This document shows positions 10,781 through 21,735 of a stretch of 64,000 nucleotides of DNA, in pieces; the first letter of the stretch is position 1, and the number at the start of each line of letters is the position of its first letter. The stretch comes from Lasiosphaeris hirsuta (lineage: Eukaryota; Ascomycota; Sordariomycetes; Sordariales; Lasiosphaeriaceae). The notes beneath the pieces are model-generated. The model searched no databases, was not told the DNA's origin, and worked only from the letters and a program-made list of their open reading frames with translations. The position numbers and the translations under genes are program-made. Where the stretch lies: the NCBI GenBank assembly GCA_030549175.1, contig JAUKUA010000006.1, positions 3,100,001-3,164,000 on the forward strand. Direction: 5' to 3'.

Positions 10781-12103
10781 CTACTGGAGAACTCCAGGCG
10801 AATAGCCCGGCTCATTGCTGAGTTGATGTTGACTTTCTAGGGCATCTCCTTCGAGATAGTCCATCAGCAACCGATAGGGCTTCTCTACCCACGCCGACCA
10901 CTCAGGATTGAGATAGTCCACAACCACCCTCAAGAGGAACTGGCCGGCATCGCCGATCATCCATACGTGTCGCAGGCGGTGGAGGGCGAGGAAGTAATAC
11001 GCGAGAACGGCCATGGCCTCTGGCCGGCCCGTCTCGACCATGTTGATAAATGGTTTTGGAACCATTGCCCCCCATGAAATTAACACGTGTATGACACTCA
11101 CTGGGTCAGGCTGGCCGTCAAAGACGCACTGCAACAAGTCAATCGCCTTGCAAGTTGCTTCGAGTTCATCCGTCTCCAGACCAGCCAACTCGATCCTCTC
11201 GCGGATATCGTCACACTCATGCCCCTTGCCAACCATCTGAAACCAGAACATGCCCTCGTCGAAAATAGGTTTAAGATCTGTTTCTTGAATTTCCTCCCAA
11301 TGCCCCTCCATTATGTGATAAACACCCCGGTGAAGATGGAGGTAACCCACGAAACGGGCGAGCACAGAGGGGAAATCTTCATTTCGGTGGGACAGCATAT
11401 CGCACAAGCCGTGAAAGCCCAGCACGGCGGAGAAAATGAAGCCGGGCACGCGATTGTCGACCGAGGCTTCAAAATAGCTGATGTCGATGGAATTAAAGAG
11501 CGACAGGGCATGGGTCTGCAGCTGCATCGCCTGGGTGTGGTAAAAGGTCTCGTTGTGCGGCCGGATGATGCTGAGGTGGCGGGCGGAGATGGCGAGTATC
11601 TGATGCATTAGGTACGACTCCCGGAGGGCCTGTTCCATGACGATGCTCCGTGCGCGGGCGACGGCCAGCGGGTAGACCATGGCACCATCGGTGAGAAAAT
11701 GATTGAGGAGCTCCATGTGAACCATGTCGACCTTTGGGCTCTCATACTCGGCCGTGGGGAAGGGCGGCACCTCCGGAAGGATCTCAATGTCCTCGGAAGA
11801 AATTGGGCCAGGGCCGAGGCCTGACACGGAGCCGGAACCTGTAGGCGATATGCCCGGGCTAGCGGGGACTTCTGCCGGCGCGTTCTCGGCTCCGTCACCG
11901 GTCACGGGGTAAGGGCATTCTCGCTGCGCAGTGGAGCAGTTGATGCATCGTGGTCGGGTTTCGTCGCACTGATAGTTTTGTCAATAAGCTGGGCTTTTCG
12001 ATCAAGGTGAATAATTAGTGTGCAACAGGGACCCTACTTTGATGTGGCGTCTCTTGCACTCGAGACACCCCTTTCGAGACTTCTTATGCCTCCTCCGAAG
12101 CAT
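10781..12103 (-). CDS. Zn2Cys6 transcription factor, UPC2-like (sterol-uptake-control type)
   Basis: Two exons: 12103-12038 and 11968-10781, with a 69-bp intron (GTAGGG ... TATCAG) that cuts exactly inside the zinc cluster, after HIK. The protein is 417 aa. The start reads MLRRRHKKSRKGCLECKRRH, giving the N-terminal cluster C-x2-C-x6-C-x5-C-x2-C-x6-C characteristic of this subfamily. The rest (MELLNHFLTDGAMVYPLAVA; YLMHQILAISARHLSIIRPH) is the C-terminal regulatory domain of fungal UPC2-type factors. In yeast, Upc2 binds sterol-response elements and activates ERG genes; many filamentous members of this broad family have other, unknown targets. ERG27 lies 2.5 kb away, which is suggestive but not proof of a sterol role. 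Confidence 0.8.
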
Positions 12104-12676
12104 CTTGAAGGGGAATAGTTTGGGACAGATCAGACGAAAAGTGTGCTGACAATTGTTTCCTTCTGGGATATAAACGGCCGTGCATTTGCAGCTCAATGGG
12201 GCCTCCGCATGAGCCGTCAGCAAACATGTATATATATATATATATGCTTGAATCAATTGTATCTCGTTCGTTCGATACTTTGAAAATAATGTTTTTCCAG
12301 TCTGGTTCCACTTCAGGGGAAACATTGTGCGAGGCCGCCAAGGCCGCGTAGCGATTAATTTTCTTCAATTACGCGTCGGGGTCTTCACAGCCACCGCCCG
12401 AGCCTCACTGCCGTCAGACCCCGCATGTCTTGGGCCCGGGTTCGGTGCCGCGCTCCGAGGATTCCGAATGCCGTCACCAATTTCACAGGTTCCACAGCTC
12501 CGCAATAAAATCGACATTCCAGTGGCTTCCCTACCCAAGCCACCTAATGCCATCCACGGTCAACCTGGATTGGAATCGTCATCGGAGACGTGTCGTTCGA
12601 CAGCTGCCTGTTCACGGTATCATGTCAACACCGCGCCTCCGAATTGCCGGAATGAGGACAGCAGGGCGACATATTT
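12104..12676. promoter_or_regulatory. Upstream region of the UPC2-like gene / 3' flank of the OB-fold gene
   Basis: 573 bp. It contains a (TA)n microsatellite at 12229-12245 and otherwise only short accidental frames. It should hold the promoter of the UPC2-like gene (minus) and the 3' UTR of the OB-fold gene. Confidence 0.5.
12229..12245. repeat. (TA)n microsatellite
   Basis: Seventeen bases of alternating T and A, 126 bp upstream of the UPC2-like start codon. Confidence 0.9.
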
Positions 12677-13374
12677 TCATTGGGTATCATCGACGGGCGG
12701 CATAATGTCCCACTCGCGGGCACCGCCCGCTTTCCGCTTCCCCCCCCTCGCGTGCGTCTCCGGCCTCGTGTCCGGCGCATGTCTCCGCCCGACAAACCTG
12801 ACAACCCAGTCCCTCACCCTCCTCGCCTTCTCTAGCTGCGGATGCCCGCCCTTCGCCGCCAGGTCCGCCGCGCTGTAATGCCCCCCGAGATCCTCCTCAT
12901 CAAGCCGCACCCGGTGGAGCAGGTACGCCCGGGTTAGGTTCCGCGGCAGCGTCTCCCCGTACACCTTCTTGCGAAACTCCTTGAGCGCCACGTTCTGCAG
13001 CAGCACCACGTCGCCACCCCGCAGCCATCGCAGCACTGCAGTAAACCCGGCCTCGCTGCCGACCCCGCTGGCGCCGTTTTCGGGCGGCAGCCAGATGGTC
13101 ACAGCGAACCCCGCCCGCGACTCATCGCCCACGAGCACCTCGACCAGCCGCCGCGGCCCGTACCGCGTCGTGTAGGTCCGCGCCGCCGACACCGAGATGA
13201 TGCCTATAATTAGGTTACACGTCATGGTCTGCGGCTGGATCCGGAGCAGGTAGGACGCCGAGGGGATGGCGTTGAGGTCGCTGAGGTGGGCGTCAGCGCC
13301 AGCGCCGCGGAAGTGGAGGGGTTCCTTGGCGGTGCCGGGCTGGGATTCGGCGCCGTTGCTGGCGAAGGATGCTG

Positions 13375-13408
<34 letters not shown>

Positions 13409-13897
13409 AGTGTTGCCACCGTCGGTGGAGAAAGAGGTGGTGCTGGCGAAGGAGGTGGTCGCGGTGATGTTGGTGAGCTGGGAGGTGGCTTGGTTGGGGT
13501 CCTGGTTGGCTAGGGAGGCCTCGTAGAGTTGAGAGAGGACCTCGTTCTCGTTGGTGCCGTTCCCGATCGAGGTGCCGAACGAGACGGAGGCGGTGGTGAA
13601 GAACTCGGCCGTGCCGGGGCTGTGGGGCGCGTGATGATCAAAGCTGAATGTGGTGTATTGCTGCGTGTCGCCCGTTGGTATGCGTGTCTTTTCAAGTGGG
13701 AGCGATCTCCATGCGGCATGGTCCGGGGCGGATCCGGGATTTTCGGCGACGGGCCGTTGATCATCTTGAAGACCTGTTTGGCCGACACCAACAAAGCGGG
13801 CGATGGGCTCTTGGAAATCAGCCAGCAACCCTTCCGAGCTCCAGTCAAGCGCACGACTGTCTGGTGCGCCCGTATATATCAGGACTTTGTTGGCCAT
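12677..13897 (-). CDS. Probable OB-fold nucleic-acid-binding protein (hypothetical)
   Basis: Single exon, 406 aa, from MANKVLIYTG. An in-frame upstream ATG exists at 13927. Residues 1-190 look disordered, with a short ADFQEPIARFVGVGQTG segment, Ser/Thr-rich stretches and an Asn run of about 11 residues. From about 225 to 345 the pattern YLLRIQPQTMTCNLIIGIIS, RRLVEVLVGDE, GFAVTIWLP, WLRGGDVVLLQNVALKEFR and RAYLLHRVR is typical of an OB fold (a five-strand barrel with the 'GDVVLLQNV' strand), as in RPA-like or shieldin/telomere-type ssDNA binders. The C-terminus is basic (RGGKRKAGGAREW). This is inference from strand pattern; the protein may act in DNA repair or telomere maintenance, but no orthologue is recognised. 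It is transcribed divergently from ERG27. Confidence 0.65.
13374..13407. repeat. (TTG)n trinucleotide repeat coding for poly-Asn
   Basis: About eleven GTT/TTG units. On the minus strand they read AAC codons inside the OB-fold protein, so a change of unit number keeps the frame. Confidence 0.9.
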
Positions 13898-14627
13898 GTC
13901 GGCGATGTGGCACTTTGCATTTCGCAACGCATGGGTGTTGAGTTGTCGTGGTCAACAGTAATTCATCAATCGGACGAGAACTGAATGATGGCCGAAGGTG
14001 GGGTGTTTTGAATGGGCTGCGGCTTGGTGACTAGGTACCACCGTGCTACCTTAGACCCCGTGAGGTGCGGTCCGGGCCGGAATCCTTTGGGGCTGAGACG
14101 ATCCGGAGAAACTAGAACTTGTGCACACTTCCCTCGGCCCGGTTTTGTTTTGATACTAGCTTATTCCCCCCCTTTCTCCGTGATTTCTTCTTATTTTGTT
14201 TTGCTGGCTTCCATTCGGCACGTCCCCACCACTGTCAGGACCGATCACGTGCAGCATCTGATTTCCTGTCGCGCGCCCACAGTGCCCCTTGTGGCTGACC
14301 ATCTAGCCGCGGAAAAGAGTCCGACATTTTACGAAGACACCAAACCAGCTCACGCTCATCGGTGTCAACACACTGAACCAGCTGTTACATTACACACACG
14401 ATCACAAATACGCCAAGGCGCCTGGCTGGCGAAAAGAAAGCCCACCTGTAGCGGCTAGGGAATTACTTTTGTTACTGGTACGGATTGAGACACACCTTGA
14501 TGGCGAGGAAGTATCAGTAGCCCAGCCATAACCAGAGGACCCACAAGATCTTCAATCCCGTCGCAACACGTCGGGACCTAAAACAGTTCACCTGCACAAC
14601 TACCCAGAACATAATAGCTCTTGCGCT
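13898..14627. promoter_or_regulatory. Divergent promoter region OB-fold gene / ERG27
   Basis: 730 bp between two divergent start codons, partly pyrimidine-rich (14155-14200). A frame at 14012-14458 has no motif and is taken as accidental. No element could be assigned with certainty. Confidence 0.5.
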
Positions 14628-16105
14628 ATGGCGCCAGCTCCCTGGGATGGTGTCCCGAGCCATGAAACTCAATTCGTGCTGGTTACAGGTGCCAACAGGT
14701 AACTGAATGCGCCAATGGCTCGCTTTCGCATATTTGCTTTGTCCCTAACAATCAAATCGACAGTGGTATCGGCTATGGCATTGGCGAGCGCCTCATCGAC
14801 GAATTTCTCCTAACTCGTTCCCTTTCGGCGCATCTTATTGTGATTCCCACCACCCGAACCACGAAGAAGTCCCGAGAAACCGTGGAGGGGCTCCAGCGCC
14901 ACGCCAAAGAGTTTGCGGAGACGTCGGACATCCTCCGATCGCGCGCTGGACCGGACTATAACCCTAAAGACACGACCCGGCGCGTCCACATTCTCAGCGT
15001 TCAGCTCGACCTCTGCGACTTCTTGACTATCCGAGATGTGGCAAACGAGCTTATCCGTGGCACGCTAACTGGCCCTGTTGGCAGCAATGCGGAAGATGGT
15101 GACTTTTTTGCGCCCCTCGTCGACGTGAAGATCCCGCGCCTGGATTCCGTCGTCTTCAACGCTGGCATCGGAGGGTGGACAGGGCTAGACTGGGGCAAGT
15201 TCGCCCACAACGTACTCACCAAAGGGCTCATCCAAGCAACGACCTGGCCGACCTTCAAAGCCTCCATTGGGGGCCACGTGGTCAACCCTCTGGCGAAAAG
15301 CCCCAAGGCCGACAAGGGGGCGGCCGTCCTCCTCGGCGAGGTCTTTTGCGCCAACGTGCTCGGCCACCACCTCCTCGCCCACGCCCTGCTGCCCCTCCTC
15401 CACCGGCCCGTGGACAGCGACCTGCCGGCCGGCCGCATCATCTGGGAGAGCAGCGTCGAGCCCGTGTGGGACTGCCTCTCACTCGCCGACTTCCAAGCAA
15501 TCAAGACGCCGGCCGCCTACGAGAACTCCAAGCGCATGACGGACGTCCTCTGCCTCTCCTCCAGCCTGCCCGCCACCCAGCCCTACGTCAAGACCTACCT
15601 CCGGAACCCGGCCTCCCCGACGACCCCCACCATCCCGCCCAAGATCTACCTCACGCATCCGGGCGTCGTGCAGACGACCCTCTTCCCCGTCAACGCCTTC
15701 CTCTTCTTTTGGTACCGCGTCGCCCTCTACCTCATCCGCTGGCTCGGCTCCCCCTGGCACGTCGTCACGACGTACGCGGGCGCCTGCGCGCCTGTGTGGC
15801 TGGCTCTGCAGCAGCAGGGCGCGCTCGACGCGGCGCAGGCTGAGCGCGTCAAGTGGGGGTCGGCCAATGACCGCGCGGGCAACTGCCGCGTCAAGAAGAC
15901 CGAGGTCGAGGGCTGGGGGTGGGAGGGCCGCGTCGAGGGCCCGGATTCCGCCAAGGGCGTGCTGCGCCGGGGCGTGGGCCGCAAGTCGGGCGCCCCTGAT
16001 CTGACCCCGGAGAGGCTGGTTGAGTTTGAGGCGTTGGGTGCCGAGGTCTGGCGCGAGTTGGAGAGGTTAAGGATCGAGTGGGAGGACAGAATTGCCAGGG
16101 CATGA
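14628..16105 (+). CDS. erg27: 3-keto-steroid reductase (ergosterol biosynthesis)
   Basis: Two exons: 14628-14698 and 14764-16105, with a 65-bp intron (GTAACT ... ACAG) that lies inside the dinucleotide-binding motif. The protein is 470 aa. The N-terminus holds TGANSGIGYGIGER, the SDR T-G-x3-G-x-G signature. The conserved VFNAGIGGW and the catalytic YENSK (Y276, K280) follow. IYLTHPGVVQTTLFPVNAFL and a membrane-prone FLFFWYRVALYLIRWLG are typical of ERG27. The enzyme reduces the C3 ketone with NADPH during C4-demethylation of sterols, in the ER with Erg25, Erg26 and Erg28. It is longer than yeast Erg27 (about 350 aa) because of internal and C-terminal extensions usual in filamentous fungi. It converges on the MFS gene, 252 bp between stops. 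Confidence 0.92.
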
Positions 16106-16357
16106 GCGCAAGGTAGCTAATATCGAGAGCTGTTATTGGACACGCTTCGCTGAAGTAATGGGGGAGGGGTGGGAGGGTATATTCAAATTATTCAAGCTGC
16201 TTGACCGCATATACAGAAAAGCACAAACTAATTACAAACATCCACAACACGCCTGAGGTGGCCAGACCCGACAGGCATGTCCACTATGTACACCCCTTTC
16301 AACTGCCAGGTAAAAACAAACAGGCAGCCTCACCGCCTAAAAGCATCACTGAACACA

Positions 16358-18313
16358 TCATGGAACACCGCTACCGTTCTCCAAATGCGTAACCGTGATG
16401 GCCTCATCCGACTTGACCCTCTTGAGCCCCACCCGATCCCCGCGGCCAAAAAGCCCCAGACACAACGGCAGCGGAACCGCCAACATAGCCATCACAGCCG
16501 AAAAGATAAGCGCATTCTTCATATTGAAAGGCGGACTCGCATCCGGGCCCGACTTGAGGGCGCCCGAGATGATGATAAAGACGCCGCCCAGGAGCTGGCC
16601 GCCGCTCCAGGCGAGCGTCGACGTGACCGAGGGGCTGACGGGGTGGGTCAGCTCGACGAGGAACTCGACGACGACGGGGATGAGGGCGAAGGCAGAGGCG
16701 CCGAGGATGGCCATGACAACGTAGGGCCCCGCCACGCCACCCGAGTCGTGCGTCTCGGGCATCCAGATGAAGACGAAGACCGAGAGGCCAACGAGGGGGA
16801 CGCCGATGCGGATCGCGGGCAAAAAGGCCTTGGTGCGGTCAATGATTGGCGAGGTCATGGCTGAGGTGACCAGGCCGACGACGATTAGTATGGCGCCCGC
16901 GATGCCCGCCTCCTCGTCGTTGTAGCCGTAGGGCCTCATGATTTGGCTGAGGAGGGAGGAGACGCTGTTAAAGACGGCAACATAGATGGCGAAGGGGATG
17001 AAGAGCAGCCAGAACTCGAGGTGGCCGAATAGGACGCGAGCGGACTCGACCAGGGAGAGCTTGGGTGTCTCGCTGGAAGCGGCGACAGGCGTAGGAGGCG
17101 CGGCGGGGATGAAGAAGGAAGGGACGGCGCAGACGGTGGACTAGTTCTGGTTAGTGAGACTTGGATCAGGGGCGGAGGCCGGCTTACTATGATGGAAACG
17201 TAGAGCACCCCCTTGGATATGTCGCCCGGGACTTGGACCCACAGAGGGACGATGAGCTGCCCAAGGGCCGCCCCAAAGGGATTTGCCAAGCTCATCAGCG
17301 CAGTGGCAGCCACGCGACCTCGGTTGGTGAACCATATGTCGGAGTATCGCGTAGGAGCGGCCAGAACAAACGGCTGGGCGAGTCCGGTCAAGATTTGGCC
17401 AAACATGACGACACCGAACCGGCCGCCGTCAAAGGAGTGACAACCAGCATAGCGAATCCAATTGCCGGCAAAGATGAGCCCTGCGGCAGCGAGGATAGAC
17501 GGCTTCGGTCCCAGGTGCAACACGTAGATAACAACAGGCGTGATAAAAGTAAACGCGAACATGAACGCCGTACTCAGCCAGTTGACAGTGTTCTCGTCCG
17601 TATCAAAATACCGGGCGGCCTGGGCGGCAACGGGCGAAAAGGTGAGCCACTGCAGGGCAGAGTTGTCAGCGCATTCGGTCTGAGTCGGCCGCTATCTCCC
17701 CGACGACGGATAGGGCGGCTGCGGTAGGTGATACAAGGCCGGAAATAGGGGAGAACTGTACGGGATGCACAACGGGCCGTCCCTGACGCCATGCGCCAAC
17801 GGCATTGAACTCTCCCCTTAGACCATGCGCACTGCGTATCGGTAGTGTGGCGGAGTGTAATACAAAAAGGCAACTTACGTCCCAGCTAACAATGATGTTC
17901 AACAGCGTCAGTTGCACAAGGCCAAACCACCGGCGCTTGTAGACCTTGTACTTGACGGCCACGGTACCCGCATCGGCACCGGCTCCCGCTCGGTGGCCTT
18001 CCACAAAAACATCACCCCCTTGTGCCGTTATGGCGCCTGTCCCGGCGATGTGGGTGCGCTTCCGAGTTTGCGATGACGACTGCGTGGGCGACTCGGCCAT
18101 CTCAATCTCGACCTCGTCCAGCGAGCCCGTCTTGGCCGAGCTGGTGTGCAGCAGCGTATTTTCGTCGCTTAGCTGCTGCCATCCACTGCCGGCCATCATC
18201 GCGCTGTTATCACCTGCGTTTACGTGGTCGATACCATGCGCTGCACTTGTGCGGGCTGCCGTCATCGGTTTTGTTGTGGGAGGGCTGTCGCGATCAGCGC
18301 CGTGAGCGGTCAT
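16358..18313 (-). CDS. Major facilitator transporter, FLVCR/SLC49-like
   Basis: Three exons: 18313-17879, 17649-17188 and 17140-16358. The introns are 229 bp (GTAAGT/TGCAG) and 47 bp (GTAAGC, branch CTAAC, ACTAG). The protein is 559 aa. A hydrophilic N-terminus of about 125 residues precedes [20 protein letters not shown] and some 12 membrane segments. Features shared with the SLC49 (FLVCR) family include [33 protein letters not shown] and the [10 protein letters not shown] block. The animal members move heme, choline or ethanolamine; substrates of fungal members are unknown. The last segment is followed by a short cytosolic tail ending in SGVP. The 47-bp intron is near the fungal minimum, but frame and branch site support it. 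Confidence 0.85.
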
Positions 18314-20080
18314 AGTCGTGGCAGATTACCTGCGCGCGCGCCTGTGAGGCGGCGGCGTAATGCGGGCGCGGGAAGGGACAAGGCGATGCGGAGCGGGGAG
18401 AGCTCCGCTTGGCTTGGCTTGAGCACGCGGCAAGACGGGTTGGAAGTGAGACCTGCAAATGGAGACGCGCCTATCGGTGCCAAAGCTTCATGTTTCTTGC
18501 GTCCGCGTGCAGACGAGGCTGTTTTGTCGTGTTACACGGTAGGGAGAATAATACATAGCAGCACTAATGGAAGTGATATTGTCTGCTATCGTAGGTTGGC
18601 GGTAGGTTATCGGCATGTACACGAGACCTGTCTCTCTCGTCAATCTCCCCCAGAAACTCTCAGATACCCAATCGCACGCCCGCTTCCCACCTCCCTCCCT
18701 TCCCTTCTTGGCCTCCTGCGCTTGCCGCAACGCATGGCGGGCGCTACTCCCAACCAAGTTTAATATGTAGCCCAGGTCCAATCTGGGTGGGTTGCAGTGG
18801 GCTGCAGTATCGCCGCTTCTCGTTGCTTCTGGCTGAGGTGCTTCTTGCTTTTTGGAGACAAAGAAGGGGAAGGGGGCAAGGGGCAAATTTGGGGGGGGGG
18901 GGGGGGGGGGGGGGGGTGGCCGGAGTGATGGTCCATGGTCCAGATGCAGACGCAACGCCGCCTTCTTGAAAATTGGCTCCTCGCTGCTATACCAAACCGA
19001 TGACCGAATATTCCTTCCAGCTCCCCCTCGGCCCCCATCCATCTCTCCGCAGCAAGATTTGACACATTATCGGCTGATGGGTGGCATGCTGGTGGGATTC
19101 TGCGCAGTTCAAGCAATCCGGCGGGCAAGATGTGGGGTACAAGGATTGCGAAGAAGAAAAATAACAAAATAGTTAAATGGCCCTCGGCTCGGGACCCCGC
19201 CAATAGTAATGGAGAACCCGGATTTGCATGCGGAACGGCCTGTCAACGGCCTGTCACGGGGGTCGCAGCTAAATTCAAGAAGGGCTAACGGCGGTGTCTT
19301 GATCTCCCCAATGGCAACTAATCAGATCAGATCTGTGACCCGACAGGTCGAGGCTCCCAAGCCACAACTGGCACTCGGGCTCATTCCCACGCATGCAAAT
19401 TGACTTGTGATTCAGAGAGAGCCAGATAGTCTCCAAGCCTCCGCGTTACACAGCATACCTCACTCCCATGAAACTAGGTTTATCCCTTCAGTCTGAAGAT
19501 GCGGGTGAAGTCCATTCGGGAGACCACCTCCACAGTGCTCAAATACATCTCCGTGGGGGAAGCTTGTTGTCATTGCGAATCGAGATGCTGTTGCATAAGT
19601 GCTGTAGGGCCGCTGCGTGTGCCAGGACCTCTCTATAACCACGTATCAACAGACAGGGACGTATTCCCAAACCTCGGGCGAGCTCTAACCGTGTCTATAA
19701 GCATTTCTTTCTTCGCGATGCAATGGGAGGTGTATGATACAACAGAACCAGGTCAGGATGACCCCCAGCATCAAACATACAGCCGCCACGAATCCAGCCA
19801 GCGAAGCACATCCCCGGTCTCCAGCCAAACAACAAATTATACAGGATTGCTCCCACTCTTTGTCATGTGATTTTGTTTCCCCATGACCAGTAGCTTGTTC
19901 CTCTGTCCCTTTTCCGTCCTGACAGCTCAGTCCCCTCCATACTTTGGTCCAAGTCGAAACCCGTCTAAAAAGAAACGCTCATGGTCCTTTTCGCCACTGA
20001 GAACGCCTGACTTCATCGTCGATCAGGGGAGGGCAAAGAGAGCAGGTCACCTGGCCAGGAACTCGCACGCCACAATGCGT
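18314..20080. other. 1.8-kb intergenic region
   Basis: Promoter side of the MFS gene and 3' flank of QCR6. It holds a 26-base G run (18891-18916). Several open frames (18488-19042 minus, 19883-20326 plus) are low-complexity or antisense to QCR6. No gene is supported. Confidence 0.5.
18891..18916. repeat. 26-base G homopolymer
   Basis: Uninterrupted G run about 580 bp upstream of the MFS start. It is capable of stacked-G structure and likely to be length-variable in assemblies. Confidence 0.95.
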
Positions 20081-20780
20081 TTACTTGAGGACGGACCAGA
20101 GCTTGGGGGCAGCGCACTGGGTTGCGCAGTGCGCAAGGTGGAAGACTGTCACGTGGTCAGCCAGCATTGCGTGGGTGGGGGAGGTGCAAAACATACACTC
20201 CTCGACGCAGTCCTCCTTGGGGACACCCTCAGCGGCGCCGGTGACACGGTCAACACACTCGTCAAAGTGGTGCTTGACCGGGGCGCATTTCTTCGACTGG
20301 CGGCACTCTGCAGTTTTGGACATTAGTATTGACACGTAAACCTCACCGCCCAGTACCGTTTTCTTAGGGGTCGGCCCGGAAGGCCGGAAGTCGTAGCTTA
20401 CCTTCTTCCAAAGTTTCCTTGGGGTCAACAAGCTCGTCCTCGTCCTCTTCTTCTTCCTCCTCCTCTTCCTCAGCCTCCTCCTCAGCAGCAGCCTCCTCGG
20501 CCGCGGGCTCCTCCTTGGTCTCGGTGGTCTCTTCGGTCTATATCACCCCAATCATCAGCTCACGCCCCTAATCAATCTTCACGTAGCTCAATGTGAGCCG
20601 ATTGCCCCAAACCGGGCGTCGCCAAATGAGCATTGGCTTGGCCAAGGCAAAAGACCGCATCGGTTGACTTGGGGGAAACAAACGCACCTGCTCGTCCTGA
20701 GCAACCGGAGCCTCGGCCTCGGCCGTGGTCCAAGGCGTTGCGGCCTCGATGAGGTCCGTCAAAGTGTCCCAGATACCCAT
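20081..20780 (-). CDS. qcr6: Ubiquinol-cytochrome c reductase hinge subunit (complex III subunit 6)
   Basis: Three exons: 20780-20688, 20537-20402 and 20307-20081. The introns are 150 bp (GTGCGT/TATAG) and 94 bp (GTAAGC, branch ACTAAT, TGCAG). The protein is 151 aa. It begins MGIWDTLTDLIEAATPW, passes through a very acidic Glu/Asp-rich stretch (about residues 40-70), and ends in the Cys-rich hinge domain (ECRQSKKCAPVKHHFDEC, EDCVEECMFC, VFHLAHCATQCAAPKLW). The hinge protein sits on the intermembrane-space face of the bc1 complex next to cytochrome c1 and helps cytochrome c docking; its cysteines form disulfides. The acidic tract is characteristic, and the whole matches the family well. Confidence 0.93.
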
Positions 20781-21735
20781 TGCGAAAGTTGGACCGGGGC
20801 GGGGGGCTCGCAGGTGTCAATTGGACTCGATGGTGATTTGGCGGGTGGTGCTTTGCGGTTGCGCGATGGACGTTGGAGCTACGAAAAATCGGGGAAGCGA
20901 GAATCCGTTCGGGCTTTCCTAATTGCGCGATTTTGATTGGCCCGCAAGCCCAGCTTCCGTCAACCTCGCTCCAACCTGCCCCCCCCCGGGTGATTCCGCG
21001 CGTCACGTGAACTCTCGTAGCTTCCCATTTTCCCAAGCTCCCGTCATATCATTTTATCATTTTCATCCCTTTGCCTTTTGGGCGGCTGCAGTGTTGGCTG
21101 ATGCAGGAGGAGCCAACGGAACCCGGCTGCATTTCCGTGTGTTTCTTTTCCGCCCACCCATAACGAAACCTATCGCGCAGCCTTGCAAATCGCAGCCATC
21201 ACATCACACCCAGCCATCCAGTCACTTGTCACCCACAAAACATCATGGGCTATTATTACGTATTGCCGCTGCAGCGTCAAATTCCCCGAGAGGACGCGAG
21301 CACGTAACCACGCACGCCGCAAGCCATTCGAGTACCGAAGCCATGGATTTTTGCTAGTATCTGGAAAACTGAAACAACCTGGACAAAAGTACACATCCGT
21401 ACCCCTCCCACAAACCAATAACCCGGATTCCGAAGTAAAACATGAATCATAACAATGCAAATCAACGCTAGTCTAGAGAGAACAATGCGAGGCGCGATTC
21501 CGTCCCAGTCACGGCCACAGGCGTATTCATTGCTGCAACAAGGGGGGGGATGTTCCCAAACAAGGGAGTATAACTATGCCTATGAGTGTAAACTAATGAT
21601 CAGGACCAATGGTATCATGGGGGTAGGTAAAAGCCGTTTTGCCAAGATTGATGAGGGAGAAAGAAGAAAAAAAGTCATGTGTGCTGTTCCAGTACTTCCC
21701 GTACCAAAGCACGCTCTCATTCTCCGCACTGTCGC
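20781..21735. other. Intergenic: QCR6 promoter and WBP2-like 3' flank
   Basis: 955 bp between two minus-strand genes. A frame at 20923-21357 (plus) is low-complexity and lacks motifs. A CACGTG-containing stretch lies at about 21003-21010, roughly 225 bp upstream of QCR6. No gene seen. Confidence 0.5.

Noticed and set aside
12327..12878. 183-codon plus-strand frame over the OB-fold gene end
   Set aside because: Antisense shadow of the minus-strand coding region.
15175..15843. 222-codon frame inside erg27
   Set aside because: Out-of-frame Arg/Pro-rich shadow of the G+C-rich ERG27 exon.
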